From the NCBI GenBank assembly GCA_025360715.1, contig JANYBS010000141.1, forward strand, positions 1-34,665: a DNA stretch of 34,665 nucleotides, given 5' to 3'. The notes beneath the pieces are model-generated. The model did not search any database and was not told the origin of the DNA. It worked only from the letters and a program-made list of their open reading frames with translations. The position numbers and the translations under genes were made by a program. Of this stretch, positions 8,224 to 17,794 are shown in pieces (positions within the stretch are counted from its first letter, which is position 1; every line of letters begins with the position of its first letter). This DNA comes from Candidatus Eiseniibacteriota bacterium (lineage in GTDB: Bacteria; Eisenbacteria; RBG-16-71-46).

Positions 8224-10410
8224 ATGACTTCCATCCCTTCCCGCATCGCCAGCGAACTCGCCGTCCAGCCGACCCAGGTCGAAGCCGCGATCCGCCTTCT
8301 GGATGAAGGCTCGACCGTCCCGTTCATCTCGCGTTACCGCAAAGAGGTCACGGGCGGCCTCGACGATACGCAGTTGCGCAACCTCGAGGCGCGCCTGGGT
8401 TACCTGCGCGAGCTTGAAGAGCGCCGCACCGCGATCCTGGCCAGCATCACCGAGCAGGACAAGTTGACCCCGGCGCTCGAAGAAGCGATCCGCGGCGCCG
8501 ACACCAAGACGACCCTCGAAGACCTCTATCTTCCCTACAAGCCCAAGCGCCGCACGCGGGCCATGATCGCGCGCGAAGCCGGGCTCGAGCCGCTCGCGCT
8601 GCAATTGCGCCAGGACCCCACCCTCACTCCCGAAGCAGCGGCCGCCGCGTTCATCAGGCCCGACGCGGGCGTCGCCGATGCGAAGGCCGCGCTCGAGGGC
8701 GCCAGGCAGATCCTGATCGAGACGTTCGCCGAGGACGCGGCCCTGTTGGGCGTCCTGCGCGAACGCACCCAGCGCCAGGCCGCGCTGCGCTCGAGCGTGA
8801 TCAAGGACCTCAAGCCCGAGCAGGAAGCCGAGGCGGCCAAGTTCGCGGACTACTTCGCGTACGTCGAGCCGATCTCGCGCATCCCCTCGCATCGCGCACT
8901 CGCGCTTCTGCGCGGCCGCGCGGCCGGGTTCCTGAACGTGGCGCTCGATCCCGAGCCGATGCGCGCCGAAGGCGCGCCCTCGGAGTGCGAAGCCATCATC
9001 GCCAAACATCACGGCATCGAGCATCGCAACCGTCCCGCCGACAAGTGGCTGGCGGACACGGTGCGCCTGACCTGGCGCGCACGCATGCTGCTGCATCTGG
9101 AGGTGGAACTCGTTGGCACGCTGCGCGCAGCGGCCGAACAGGAAGCCATCAAGGTGTTCGGCCTCAACCTTCGCGACCTGCTGCTCGCCGCGCCCGCCGG
9201 CGCGCGCGCGACCATGGGCTTGGACCCGGGCCTGCGCACGGGCGTGAAGGTCGCGGTCGTCGATGCCACCGGCATGGTGCTCGAGACCGCCACCATCTAC
9301 CCGCACGCACCACGCCGAGACTGGGACGGCTCGCTCGCCACGCTCGCCAAGCTGGCGCGCAAGCATGGAGTGTCACTCATCAGCATCGGCAACGGCACCG
9401 CCTCGCGCGAGACCGACCAACTGGCCGGCGACATGTTACGCGCACAGAGCGAACTGAAGCTCACCAAGGTCATGGTCTCGGAGGCAGGCGCGTCGGTGTA
9501 CTCGGCCAGCGAACTCGCGGCGAACGAGTTCCCCGACCTGGACGTGAGTCTGCGCGGCGCGGTGAGCATCGCGCGGCGGCTGCAGGACCCACTCGCGGAA
9601 CTGGTCAAGATCGATCCCAAGTCGATCGGCGTCGGGCAGTACCAGCACGATGTGAACCAGTCGAACCTGGCCAAGGCGCTCGATGCCACGGTCGAAGACT
9701 GCGTGAACGCCGTCGGCGTTGAGCTCAACACCGCGTCGGTGCCGCTGCTCGCGCACGTCTCGGGCCTCAATACCACGCTCGCGCAAAAGATTGTCGCGCA
9801 TCGCGACGCCAATGGCCCGTTCCCCGACCGCCGCAGTCTGCTCAAGGTGCCGCGTCTGGGCGAGAAGGCGTTCGAGCAGTCCGCTGGCTTCCTGCGCATC
9901 CGCGGCGGCACGAATCCGTTGGATGCTTCGGCAGTTCACCCCGAGGCCTACCCGGTCGTGGAGCGCCTGCTCGAGCGCACGGGGCGGCGCATCGACCAGG
10001 TGATCGGCGACGGTGAGTTCCTGCGCAAGGTGAACGCCAAGGAGTTGGCCGACGAGCGCTTCGGTCTGCCGACCGTCAAGGACATCCTCTCCGAACTCGA
10101 GAAGCCCGGCCGCGATCCGCGCCCGGAGTTCAAGGCCGCCGCGTTCCGCGACGACGTGCGTGAACTCACCGACCTGCAGCCGGGCATGGTGCTCGAAGGT
10201 GTGGTCACCAACGTGACGAACTTCGGCGCGTTCGTGGACATCGGCGTGCACCAGGACGGCCTCGTGCACATCTCGCGCCTGGCGAACCGGTTCGTGAAGG
10301 ACCCGCGCGAGGTGGTCAAGGCCGGCGACCTCGTGAGCGCGAAGGTCCTGGGTGTGGATCTGCAGCGCAAGCGCGTGGCGCTGTCGCTACGCTTGGACGA
10401 CACGGTCTAA
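8224..10410 (+). CDS. tex: Tex family RNA-binding transcription accessory protein
   Basis: The protein has 728 residues, near the usual 720-780 for Tex, a cytoplasmic nucleic-acid-binding protein linked to transcription and RNA metabolism. The Tex N-terminal helical domain opens with [20 protein letters not shown] and contains [15 protein letters not shown] (about residues 99-113). A YqgF/RNase-H-like domain begins at [17 protein letters not shown] (about 327). Helix-hairpin-helix repeats contain [11 protein letters not shown] and [20 protein letters not shown]. The C-terminal S1 domain runs from [20 protein letters not shown] to RVALSLR. All expected Tex domains are present. The ATG at 8224 is taken because the family N-terminus starts there. 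The TAA overlaps the TAG of the convergent membrane-protein gene. Confidence 0.96.
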   Translation: MTSIPSRIASELAVQPTQVEAAIRLLDEGSTVPFISRYRKEVTGGLDDTQLRNLEARLGYLRELEERRTAILASITEQDKLTPALEEAIRGADTKTTLEDLYLPYKPKRRTRAMIAREAGLEPLALQLRQDPTLTPEAAAAAFIRPDAGVADAKAALEGARQILIETFAEDAALLGVLRERTQRQAALRSSVIKDLKPEQEAEAAKFADYFAYVEPISRIPSHRALALLRGRAAGFLNVALDPEPMRAEGAPSECEAIIAKHHGIEHRNRPADKWLADTVRLTWRARMLLHLEVELVGTLRAAAEQEAIKVFGLNLRDLLLAAPAGARATMGLDPGLRTGVKVAVVDATGMVLETATIYPHAPRRDWDGSLATLAKLARKHGVSLISIGNGTASRETDQLAGDMLRAQSELKLTKVMVSEAGASVYSASELAANEFPDLDVSLRGAVSIARRLQDPLAELVKIDPKSIGVGQYQHDVNQSNLAKALDATVEDCVNAVGVELNTASVPLLAHVSGLNTTLAQKIVAHRDANGPFPDRRSLLKVPRLGEKAFEQSAGFLRIRGGTNPLDASAVHPEAYPVVERLLERTGRRIDQVIGDGEFLRKVNAKELADERFGLPTVKDILSELEKPGRDPRPEFKAAAFRDDVRELTDLQPGMVLEGVVTNVTNFGAFVDIGVHQDGLVHISRLANRFVKDPREVVKAGDLVSAKVLGVDLQRKRVALSLRLDDTV

Positions 10411-11612
10411 AGAGGCACATCTGGTGGCAATGGCGCTTGCGTCGTGCGCGGGCGTGCGAATGCCATTCCGAATGCGGCCACCACCGCGGCCACGCGTGTG
10501 ACATGCGCGGCGATGATGCTCGCATGCCACACGGCCGCGTGCCGCGATCGCATCGAGAACGCCACGGGAAAGTACAGATACACCGCGAACGAATGCACCA
10601 GGAACAGGACCTGCTCGCGACGGCTGTTCGAAAAGGCCACGAACGGCAGCGCCCACAGCACATATTGGGGCGACTGGAAATCCAGGAAGAGGATCGAGGC
10701 GAGCAGCGCCGCACCGCCGGCTTCGGCGAACGCCTCGAACGTCGCCGGCCAACTGAGCGCGGGCACGATGCCGGCCAGCAGCACGAGGTACTTGGGAACC
10801 GCCGGCATCGCCTTAAGGAACTTGCGCGTGTCTGCGCCCGTGAGCAGGTGCAGCGCGTCCCACGCGCTCTCGCCGTTCAGATGATGCAGCGCCAGCAACC
10901 GGTACGGCGCCTCCATGACCTCGCGCCCGGCGAGGACGAAGACGATGGCATGTGCCAGCGCGAAGGGCGCGAGCACCAAGCCGCACTCGAGCGCGGCGCG
11001 ATACCAACTCCTGCGCGCCAGCACGTAGACGCCGTAGCACGGCAGCAGCACGACGGCATAGGCTTTGAGCGCGATCGCCAGGCCCAGCCACAAGCTGGCG
11101 GCGAAGATGTGGTCGCGGCGCAGTGCGAGCAGCGCGAAGAGCGTAGCCAGCATGGGCAATGCATCGAAGCGCATGAGCGTGAAGTGCAACGCGGCAGGCG
11201 TGAGCCACAGCAGCCACGCCAGTCCGTGCCCATAACGCCGCAGCAACGCGAAGACACCCAGATACGCCCACCACATGAGGCTCACCCACAGCCAGACGAA
11301 TGATTCGAACGGATCGGCGAGCGGGTGCCACGCGTGGCTCAAAGCGCCGACGGCGTCGAACACCAGGTTCGCAGCGAACGGGTATTCGTTGCGCAGCCCG
11401 GCGAAGACCCCATGTCCGTTCGACGCTCCCTGCGCTGCCGCGAAGTAGCAATGCAGGTCATAGCGCTCGATGAACACCCAGCGCCCCAGCACGCTCAAGT
11501 GTCCCCAAGTAGCCCAGTGCGTCAGGAACATCCACGGCACAAGCACCGCGAGCGTCAGTCCTGCCACGCGGGAAGCCAGCGCACGAGACGGGGCGTACTT
11601 CGAGGATGGCAT
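10407..11612 (-). CDS. GT-C-like (GT87/DUF2029-type) multi-pass membrane glycosyltransferase candidate
   Basis: The protein has 401 residues and about ten hydrophobic segments. ATG 11612 follows AAGGA by eight bases, and the first membrane helix ([15 protein letters not shown]) starts about 20 residues later. After it, a periplasmic loop carries [12 protein letters not shown] with the acidic residue expected of GT-C enzymes. Later parts ([68 protein letters not shown]) resemble polyprenol-phosphate-sugar-dependent mannosyltransferases of the GT87/PIG-M group. The function would be adding a sugar from a lipid carrier to an envelope glycan. It is divergent from the three-gene glycan operon, and its stop codon overlaps that of tex. 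The family call is moderate; the membrane topology is certain. Confidence 0.72.
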   Translation of the reverse strand: MPSSKYAPSRALASRVAGLTLAVLVPWMFLTHWATWGHLSVLGRWVFIERYDLHCYFAAAQGASNGHGVFAGLRNEYPFAANLVFDAVGALSHAWHPLADPFESFVWLWVSLMWWAYLGVFALLRRYGHGLAWLLWLTPAALHFTLMRFDALPMLATLFALLALRRDHIFAASLWLGLAIALKAYAVVLLPCYGVYVLARRSWYRAALECGLVLAPFALAHAIVFVLAGREVMEAPYRLLALHHLNGESAWDALHLLTGADTRKFLKAMPAVPKYLVLLAGIVPALSWPATFEAFAEAGGAALLASILFLDFQSPQYVLWALPFVAFSNSRREQVLFLVHSFAVYLYFPVAFSMRSRHAAVWHASIIAAHVTRVAAVVAAFGMAFARPRTTQAPLPPDVPL

Positions 11613-11887
11613 GGGCGCGGTCCTTCGAGGGTGCCAGGGCAGTCCGTCCCAGCAAGACAGGCGGATCCTCGCGAGCATGACAGCCACGGCACCCGCGCCG
11701 CAATGGCCGCGTTTGGCGGCTGCGGCTCGAGGGCTTGGCGGCTCTCGTGGCGCTGCGATCGCTCGGGCATGGCCACAGCATGGCCATGGCACTGGCGTGC
11801 GCAGCCCGCACACCGCTAACATGCGGCGCTGTAACGCGCCTTCACTCGAAGGCGCTCCCTCCCGGAAACCAAGGATGGTGACCGCGC
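11613..11887 (+). promoter_or_regulatory. Divergent intergenic region with an 8-bp inverted repeat
   Basis: This 275-base gap between divergent genes has no convincing coding frame. It contains GCGCCTTC-ACTC-GAAGGCGC (11836-11855), a perfect 8-bp inverted repeat 32 bases before the ATG at 11888. A nine-base direct repeat GCATGGCCA occurs at 11767 and 11778. The inverted repeat could be an operator or a leader hairpin of the glycan operon. No strong promoter hexamer pair was recognised. Confidence 0.4.
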
Positions 11888-13408
11888 ATGATGGCCCCGA
11901 CGTCCCCGGTCGCGCCCCGCGCCGCTCAACGAGCGCCCGGATCGCGCCTTGCACTGCTCGCGCTGCTGTCGGTGGTGCTCGGCTTGTGGCAACTGGGATT
12001 CGCGAGCGCGTCGCACGAATCGCGCCGCCCCTGGGCGATGAACGCGAGCATGGGCATGTCGGCAGATGCGCCGCGATTCTTCTACTTCTTCGATCATCTG
12101 GGGCTCTTCCCCGTGGCCGCGCAAGAGGTGCCACAGCTGGGGCCCACCAAGGCCGACGCGCTCGCGTTCGTCGCGCAGCACGGCGACCGCCTCGCCACCG
12201 ACCTCGATACGCCCACGAGCACTGCGCGCTTCGGCGACTACGGGAAGATGTTCCTCTTCTTCCCCGACGCGTGGCTGCGCGGCGATCCCGGACACGCCAC
12301 CGCGATCCCGTTCAATCGCATCCTGTTTGTGATCGCATTGCTCGCGGTGCTCGCGGCCTTCGCATTCGAGGGGCACCTCCTGCTGGGTGTATCGATCGTG
12401 GTGCTGGTGGGATCGGACCCCTTCCAGATCCTCGAGGTCAACGCCCGCGGCAACGTGTTCTCGGTCCCCATCTCGCTCGCGCTGCTCGCACTGGCTGCGC
12501 ACATGCGCTATCTCACCGGCCGTCATGGCGCCGACGTGCTCGCGTTCCTCACCGCGGCCGCGAGCGGCGTCGTACTCGCATCGTTCCGCGAGGTGCGCAC
12601 CGAGTCCGCGCTCATGGTGCCAGCCGTGCTCGCCACCTATGCCCTCATGCGCGCGCCACTCGCGCGCCGAGCCGCCATGGTGCTGCTGTTCCTGGTGACG
12701 TTCGCGGGCACAGGCCGCGCTTGGTCCTGCTATTGGAGCACGCAGTTCACGCGCGCCGAAGCGTTCGTGACGCACGCGGGCGGCAACGTCTTTCACGCCA
12801 CGCACGGCTCGCACCATGCGTTCTGGCATGCGATCGCCTGCGGTCTCGGTGACTACGGCGGCGACCGCGGCTACAGCTGGGATGACCGCGCGAGCTTTCG
12901 CTGGGCCACCACCTACGACGCCGCCAGCAATCCCAAGCCGCTGCCCTATCACTACACGCGCGGCTATTTCCTGGATGAGACTTACGACGGCGTGCATCCC
13001 ATCGCGCCCACCGACTTGCCCGCCTACAACGACCTGGTGAGCACGCGCGTGCTTCGCGACATCCGCCAACATCCGGCGTGGTACGCCGGCGTGCTGGGCC
13101 AGCGCGTGCTCGCGATCCTGCGCGACGCCACGCCCGCCGCGCTCTCGCTGGGACCATTCACGCTGGCGGTCCCCGGCGCTGGATGGCTGCTGCTTCCCGT
13201 GCTCGCATACGCACTTCTGCGCCGGCGTTATTTCCACGCGGCGCTCATCGCGTTCACACTGCCGCTCAGCGTCGTGGCGCTGCTGGTTTACTCCGGCCGC
13301 GGCGCGACGTTCTATGGTATCGCCCATCTGATCGCGCTCGCGGTGGCGATCGAACTCTTCGTGCGTGCGCGCACCACCTCTTCCGGGAGACCCGCCGATG
13401 TCCGCTGA
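11888..13408 (+). CDS. Large multi-pass membrane protein of the glycan operon, unknown family
   Basis: The protein has 506 residues. The first membrane segment is LALLALLSVVLGLWQL (about 19-34). It is followed by a soluble stretch of roughly 100 residues with MNASMGMSADAPRFFYFFDH, then five or more helices (for example ILFVIALLAVLAAFAF). A second soluble stretch of about 150 residues is rich in Trp, His and Tyr (HATHGSHHAFWHAIACGLGD, YHYTRGYFLDETYDG), and three C-terminal helices end the protein. This helix-loop-helix plan is that of GT-C glycosyltransferases or envelope polymer ligases, but no signature motif was recognised, so no activity is assigned. The start is ATG 11888 (an alternative is 11891). 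An AAGGA lies 12 bases upstream, rather far. It overlaps the GT2 gene by 11 bases, which indicates co-translation and a shared pathway. Confidence 0.75.
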   Translation: MMAPTSPVAPRAAQRAPGSRLALLALLSVVLGLWQLGFASASHESRRPWAMNASMGMSADAPRFFYFFDHLGLFPVAAQEVPQLGPTKADALAFVAQHGDRLATDLDTPTSTARFGDYGKMFLFFPDAWLRGDPGHATAIPFNRILFVIALLAVLAAFAFEGHLLLGVSIVVLVGSDPFQILEVNARGNVFSVPISLALLALAAHMRYLTGRHGADVLAFLTAAASGVVLASFREVRTESALMVPAVLATYALMRAPLARRAAMVLLFLVTFAGTGRAWSCYWSTQFTRAEAFVTHAGGNVFHATHGSHHAFWHAIACGLGDYGGDRGYSWDDRASFRWATTYDAASNPKPLPYHYTRGYFLDETYDGVHPIAPTDLPAYNDLVSTRVLRDIRQHPAWYAGVLGQRVLAILRDATPAALSLGPFTLAVPGAGWLLLPVLAYALLRRRYFHAALIAFTLPLSVVALLVYSGRGATFYGIAHLIALAVAIELFVRARTTSSGRPADVR

Positions 13409-14369
13409 CGCACCCTCCACGCGTGGCATGCTGTGCGTCGTGAGCCCCTGCTACAACGAAGCGGCGGGCATTCGCGCGTTCCACGCCGAGCTCAAGCGTG
13501 TGCTCTCCGCGCTGCCCGGCCTGGACCATCGCATCGTGCTGGTCGATGACGGCAGCTCCGATGGCACGCTTGCCGTGCTCGACCAACTCGCGCGCGAGGA
13601 TGCGTGCGTGCGGGTCTACGCGCTCTCGCGCAATTTCGGCCATCAGGTCGCGCTCACCGCGGGCATCGATGAAGCGCGCGGCGATGCCATCGTGCTCATG
13701 GACAGCGACCTTCAGCACCCGCCCGCGCTCATCCCGGAGCTGGTTGCAAAATGGCGCGCCGGCGCAGATGTGGTCTCGGCGGTGCGAAGGCGCACGGCTG
13801 ACGCCGGCCCGCTCAAGCGCGCCACCGCGGCGCTCTTCTACGCGTTCCTCAACTCGATCTCGGAGACGCACATCGTGCCCGGCGCGGCCGATTTCGTACT
13901 GCTCTCCGCGCCGGCACACGCCGCGCTGCAGCGCATGCCCGAGCGTCACCGGTTCCTGCGTGGCATGGTGTCGTGGATCGGCTTCCGCCGCGAGTTCGTG
14001 GCCTACGAAGCCGCCGCGCGTGGCGCCGGCGAGTCGAGCTATACGTTCACGCGCATGCTGCGCTTGGGCGCCGACGCACTCTTCTCGTTCTCGACCGCGC
14101 CCGTGCGCCTGGCCACTCGCTTGGGGCTGGCCGTGGCGGCGTGCGGCATGTTTTACCTGGTCTACATCCTGTATTCGCTCGTCGCGCACCCCGACAGCAT
14201 CGTGCCCGGGTGGAGTTCGCTCATCGTCGTGGTGCTCATCTTGAGCGGTGTGCAGATCCTGTTCACCGGCCTGATCGGCGAATACATCGCGCGCATCTTC
14301 GAAGAATCCAAGCACCGCCCGCTCTACTTCTTCAAGCAGCGCCCCGAAGACCGCACGCCGCGCGCATGA
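13398..14369 (+). CDS. GtrB/DPMS-type polyprenyl-phosphate glycosyltransferase (GT2)
   Basis: The protein has 323 residues with a cytosolic GT-A domain and two C-terminal membrane helices. It would load a nucleotide-activated sugar onto undecaprenyl phosphate at the inner membrane. The GT2 markers are VSPCYNEAAGIRAF (15-28), the nucleotide site VLVDDGSSDGT (47-57), the metal-binding DSD of LMDSDLQHPP (102-104) and LSRNFGHQVALTAGI. ATG 13398 follows GGGAGA by seven bases and lies inside the end of the upstream gene. The stop overlaps the methyltransferase start (ATGA). It would supply the lipid-linked sugar donor for the GT-C-like proteins encoded nearby. The substrate sugar cannot be told from the sequence. 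Confidence 0.9.
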   Translation: MSADAPSTRGMLCVVSPCYNEAAGIRAFHAELKRVLSALPGLDHRIVLVDDGSSDGTLAVLDQLAREDACVRVYALSRNFGHQVALTAGIDEARGDAIVLMDSDLQHPPALIPELVAKWRAGADVVSAVRRRTADAGPLKRATAALFYAFLNSISETHIVPGAADFVLLSAPAHAALQRMPERHRFLRGMVSWIGFRREFVAYEAAARGAGESSYTFTRMLRLGADALFSFSTAPVRLATRLGLAVAACGMFYLVYILYSLVAHPDSIVPGWSSLIVVVLILSGVQILFTGLIGEYIARIFEESKHRPLYFFKQRPEDRTPRA

Positions 14370-15223
14370 CGCCACTCGCGTGCATCGCGTGCGGCGCGAA
14401 CGGGTGGACGCCGCTCTATCGCGCGCTCGTGCGCTGCGGCGAATGCGGCTTCATCCGCGCCGCCGAGATCCCCACGCCCGAAGCGCTCGCACAGCTCTAC
14501 AGCGCGGCGTATTTCAAGGGCGAGGAGTACGCCGACTATCTGGGCGACGCGCCGGCGCACCTCGAGAACTTCCGCCGCCGGCTCGCGCGAATCACCGCCA
14601 TCGCGGGGCCGCTCAAGAGCCTCTATGAGATCGGCTGCGCCTACGGGCTGTGGCTGCAGGTGGCGCGGGAGGCTGGCATCCGCGTAGCCGGCATCGATAT
14701 CACGCCCGACGGCGTGCGGCACTCGCGCGAGATGCTGGGCTTGGACGCCGCTCAGGGCGAGTTCGCCCAGGCCACGCTCGCCCCGGGCGCGTGGCAGGCC
14801 TTCTGCATGTGGGACACCATCGAACACCTGCCGCACCCCGAAGCCCACCTCGCCAAGGTCGCGGCCGCGCTGCCCGCGGGCGGCTGGTTCTTCGCCACGA
14901 CCGGCGACATCGGCTCGGCACGCGCCCAGCGCGAGGGTGAGCGCTGGCGCATGATCCATCCGCCCACGCACCTGCAATATTTCTCGCGCGCGAGCATCAC
15001 GCGTGTGCTCGCGAGTCACGGATTGATCGTGCACCGGATCGAATCGACCGCCATGTGCCGCAGTGCATACGGGGTGATCGAGGGCCTGCAGATCCTCGGC
15101 AACGGGCCCGCGCGCGCCGCGGCACGACTTGCCCGAGTGCTGCTCCCAGCCGCGCTCACGCGCCGCTTGCGCTTCACCATGGACTTGGGCGACATCATGC
15201 TCGTCTGCGCGCAAAAGGCCTGA
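14366..15223 (+). CDS. Class I SAM-dependent methyltransferase with N-terminal zinc ribbon
   Basis: The protein has 285 residues. Two CxxC pairs (C6/C9 and C24/C27) form a zinc ribbon, as in methyltransferases that modify sugars or polyketide-like substrates. The Rossmann domain starts at LYEIGCAYGLWLQVA (motif I, near residue 88). It has AGIDITPDGV as motif II and MWDTIEHLPHP as the motif IV/post-I region. Its ATG overlaps the GT2 stop by four bases, so it belongs to the glycan operon and probably methylates a sugar of the product. The exact acceptor is unknown. No membrane segment or signal peptide is present, so it acts in the cytosol, before export. Confidence 0.85.
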   Translation: MTPLACIACGANGWTPLYRALVRCGECGFIRAAEIPTPEALAQLYSAAYFKGEEYADYLGDAPAHLENFRRRLARITAIAGPLKSLYEIGCAYGLWLQVAREAGIRVAGIDITPDGVRHSREMLGLDAAQGEFAQATLAPGAWQAFCMWDTIEHLPHPEAHLAKVAAALPAGGWFFATTGDIGSARAQREGERWRMIHPPTHLQYFSRASITRVLASHGLIVHRIESTAMCRSAYGVIEGLQILGNGPARAAARLARVLLPAALTRRLRFTMDLGDIMLVCAQKA

Positions 15224-15244
15224 AGAGTGTCGTTTGCGCACCGC

Positions 15245-15273
15245 TCGACAGTCGCGCCGCGCTTGGGCAATAT
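15245..15273 (+). promoter_or_regulatory. Candidate promoter giving a leaderless kinase mRNA
   Basis: TCGACA (15245-15250, five of six -35 positions) and CAATAT (15268-15273) are spaced 17 bases apart. The predicted transcript start falls at about 15280, the A of the kinase ATG. No Shine-Dalgarno is visible in the 56-base gap. The -10 match is weak (three of six), so this is a tentative call. Confidence 0.3.
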
Positions 15274-15279
15274 ATCCGC

Positions 15280-17775
15280 ATGACACTCTCCATTGGCACT
15301 CGCATCGACCGCTACGAAGTGAACGGTTTCATCGGCGCCGGCGCCATGGGCGAAGTCTATCGCGCCCACGACAGCCGCTTGGGCCGCGACGTCGCCATCA
15401 AGGTCCTGCCCGCGGCCTTCAGCTCCGATGCCGAACGCCTACGCCGCTTCGATCAGGAAGCCCGCGCGGTCGGCGCGCTGAATCACCCCAATGTCGTTGC
15501 GGTCTTCGACGTCGGCGCCCACGAGAACGCGCCCTTCGTGGTGAGCGAACTCCTGCGCGGCAACACTCTGCGCGCCCGCCTGGCCGACGGCCCGGTGCCC
15601 TTGCGCAAGGCGATCGAATACGCCGTGCAGATCGCGCGCGGCCTCGCCGCCGCGCACGCGCGCAGCATCGTGCACCGCGACCTCAAGCCTGAGAACCTGT
15701 TCCTCACGCAGGACGGCCAGCTCAAGATCCTCGACTTCGGCTTGGCCAAGCTCGTGCGCCGCGACAAAGACAGCGAAGGCGCCGTGGCCGATTCGCTCGT
15801 GGCCACCGCCATGACCGAGATGGGCCGCGTCATGGGCACGGTCGGCTACATGGCTCCCGAGCAGGTGCGCGGCGAGAGCGCCGACCACCGCGCCGATATC
15901 TTCGCGCTCGGCTGTGTGATCTACGAGATGATCACGGGCAAGCAGCCGTTCCATCGCGACAGCGCCGTCGAGAGCATGGCCGCGATCGTGCGCGACGATC
16001 TGCCGGCCTTCCCCGCCGAGACCACCTCGCGCATGCCGGCGCTCGTCACGCTGGTGCAGCGCTGCGTCGAGAAGCAGCCGGGCGAGCGTTTCGAATCCGC
16101 GCGCGACCTGGCGTACATGCTCGAAGCACTCGAGGAGTCCGGCGGCCCTGGCGCTGAAGACGCCGCCAGCGCCGGCGCTTCGGCGTCCGACGTCTCCTAC
16201 CAGCGCGTGACGTTCCGCCGCGGCGCCATCTGGGCCGCGCGCTTCACACCCGACGGCCATTCGGTCGTCTACAGCGCCAGTTGGGAAGGCAAGCCGCTCG
16301 AGATGTTCTGGGCGCACATCGGCAATCCCGAGGCGCGCTCGCTGGGATTCGCCCATGCCGACATGCTGAGTATCTCGCCCAGCAACGAGATCGCCATGCT
16401 GCTGCGCTCGCAGTTCGTGACCAGCTTCGACCGCCGGGGCACCCTGGCGCGCGTGCCGCCCATGGGCGGCGCCGCGCGCGAGCTGCTCCACGACGTGCAC
16501 TGCGCCGACTGGACGCCCGACGGCACGCAGCTCGCCATCGTTCGTGACAAGGACGCGATGACGCGGCTCGAGTACCCGATCGGCAATGTGCTCTATAAGA
16601 GCGCCGGCTGGATCAGCCAGATGCGCTTCTCGCGCGACGGCAGCCTGATCGCGTTCGTGGATCATCCCAGCCCCACCTCGGATTCGGGGCGTATCGCGAT
16701 CGTCGATCGTAAGGGTGAGCGCCGCGAGCTCACCGACATGTGGGGCACGGTACGCGGGCTCGCATGGTCGGCCGAGGGCGCCGAAGTGTGGTTCACCGCC
16801 GACCGCGGTGGCGCCGCGCGCGGGCTCTACGCCGTCACGCTCGACGGGCACGTGCGCCGCGTGCTGCAGCTGGCCAGCAACCTCACGCTTCAGGACGTCA
16901 CGCGCGACGGCAAGGTCCTGGTGGGCCATGGCCAGGAGCGCGCGGGCATCAACGGCCTGCTCGCCGGCGAGCCGCGCGAGCGCGACCTCTCGTGGCTCGA
17001 CTGGTCGCTGCTGCAGGACTTCTCCCCCGATGGCCGCACGATGCTGATCGACGAGACCGCCGAGGGTGGCGGCATCAAGGGTTCGGTCTATCTGCGCCCC
17101 ATGGATGGTTCGCCCGCGATCCGTCTGGGCGATGGCGCCGGACGCTCGTTCTCGCCCGATGGCGAGTGGGTGATCAGTGCGCCGGACGCGCTCGATGGGC
17201 TCTCCGACATGTACCTGCTCCCGACCGGCGTCGGCGAGCCGCGCAAGCTCGAGTCCCACGGCCTTTCCATGCACCATGCCCGTTGGACTCCCGACGGTAA
17301 GCAGCTCGTCGTCACGGGGCACGAGCCAGGCAAGGGCGTGCGACTCTACCTGTTACCGCTCGATGGCGGCGTCCCGCAGCCGTTCAGTCCCGAGGGCGTC
17401 GACTTCCAGGAGTATCGCGTGATCCGCGAAGGCAAAGCGGCCATCGCACTCACCGTGGACCGCGAATATCGCATCTACCCCGTTGCCGGTGGCGACTCGG
17501 AGGCCGTTGCTCAGTTGGAGCCGAACGACCGGCTGGTGCGCTGGTTCGATCGCGAGAATGCCGCGATCGTGTACCGCCTTGGCGAGATGCCGGGCGCGCT
17601 CTATCGCATCGACATCACCACCGGTGAGCGCACGCTCTTCCGCGTCCTCACACCGCCGGATCCCACCGGGATCTATCGCATCGGTCGGCTGCAGACCTCA
17701 CCCGACGGCAGCGCGCATTGCTATACCTACTACATGCACCTGGTCGACCTGCACGTGATCGAAGGGCTCAAGTAG
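15280..17775 (+). CDS. Ser/Thr protein kinase fused to TolB-like beta-propeller repeats
   Basis: The protein has 831 residues. Residues 1-285 are a complete Hanks-type kinase: glycine loop GAGAMGEVY (19-27), K41 in VAIKVL, catalytic HRDLKPEN, DFG in KILDFGLAKL, and YMAPEQ of the APE motif. The rest is a series of TolB/PD40-like blades marked by repeated FTPDG, FSRDG, FSPDG and WTPDGKQL turns, suggesting a six- to eight-bladed propeller. No membrane helix separates the two parts, so the protein is probably cytosolic. Such kinase-propeller proteins are common in Acidobacteria, Gemmatimonadota and related groups and are thought to sense ligands or proteins through the propeller. ATG 15280 is chosen because the kinase domain begins within 20 residues. 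It is convergent with the response regulator gene, 19 bases apart. Confidence 0.93.
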   Translation: MTLSIGTRIDRYEVNGFIGAGAMGEVYRAHDSRLGRDVAIKVLPAAFSSDAERLRRFDQEARAVGALNHPNVVAVFDVGAHENAPFVVSELLRGNTLRARLADGPVPLRKAIEYAVQIARGLAAAHARSIVHRDLKPENLFLTQDGQLKILDFGLAKLVRRDKDSEGAVADSLVATAMTEMGRVMGTVGYMAPEQVRGESADHRADIFALGCVIYEMITGKQPFHRDSAVESMAAIVRDDLPAFPAETTSRMPALVTLVQRCVEKQPGERFESARDLAYMLEALEESGGPGAEDAASAGASASDVSYQRVTFRRGAIWAARFTPDGHSVVYSASWEGKPLEMFWAHIGNPEARSLGFAHADMLSISPSNEIAMLLRSQFVTSFDRRGTLARVPPMGGAARELLHDVHCADWTPDGTQLAIVRDKDAMTRLEYPIGNVLYKSAGWISQMRFSRDGSLIAFVDHPSPTSDSGRIAIVDRKGERRELTDMWGTVRGLAWSAEGAEVWFTADRGGAARGLYAVTLDGHVRRVLQLASNLTLQDVTRDGKVLVGHGQERAGINGLLAGEPRERDLSWLDWSLLQDFSPDGRTMLIDETAEGGGIKGSVYLRPMDGSPAIRLGDGAGRSFSPDGEWVISAPDALDGLSDMYLLPTGVGEPRKLESHGLSMHHARWTPDGKQLVVTGHEPGKGVRLYLLPLDGGVPQPFSPEGVDFQEYRVIREGKAAIALTVDREYRIYPVAGGDSEAVAQLEPNDRLVRWFDRENAAIVYRLGEMPGALYRIDITTGERTLFRVLTPPDPTGIYRIGRLQTSPDGSAHCYTYYMHLVDLHVIEGLK

Positions 17776-17794
17776 CATCCAGAGGCCAGTCGAC

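Noticed and set aside
8086-9366. Long minus-strand open frame inside tex
   Set aside because: It is the mirror of a high-GC coding sequence; tex has all its domains on the plus strand and the shadow has no domain or ribosome site.
15439-17322. Long minus-strand open frame inside the propeller kinase
   Set aside because: Arg/His/Ala-rich shadow translation antisense to clear kinase and propeller motifs.
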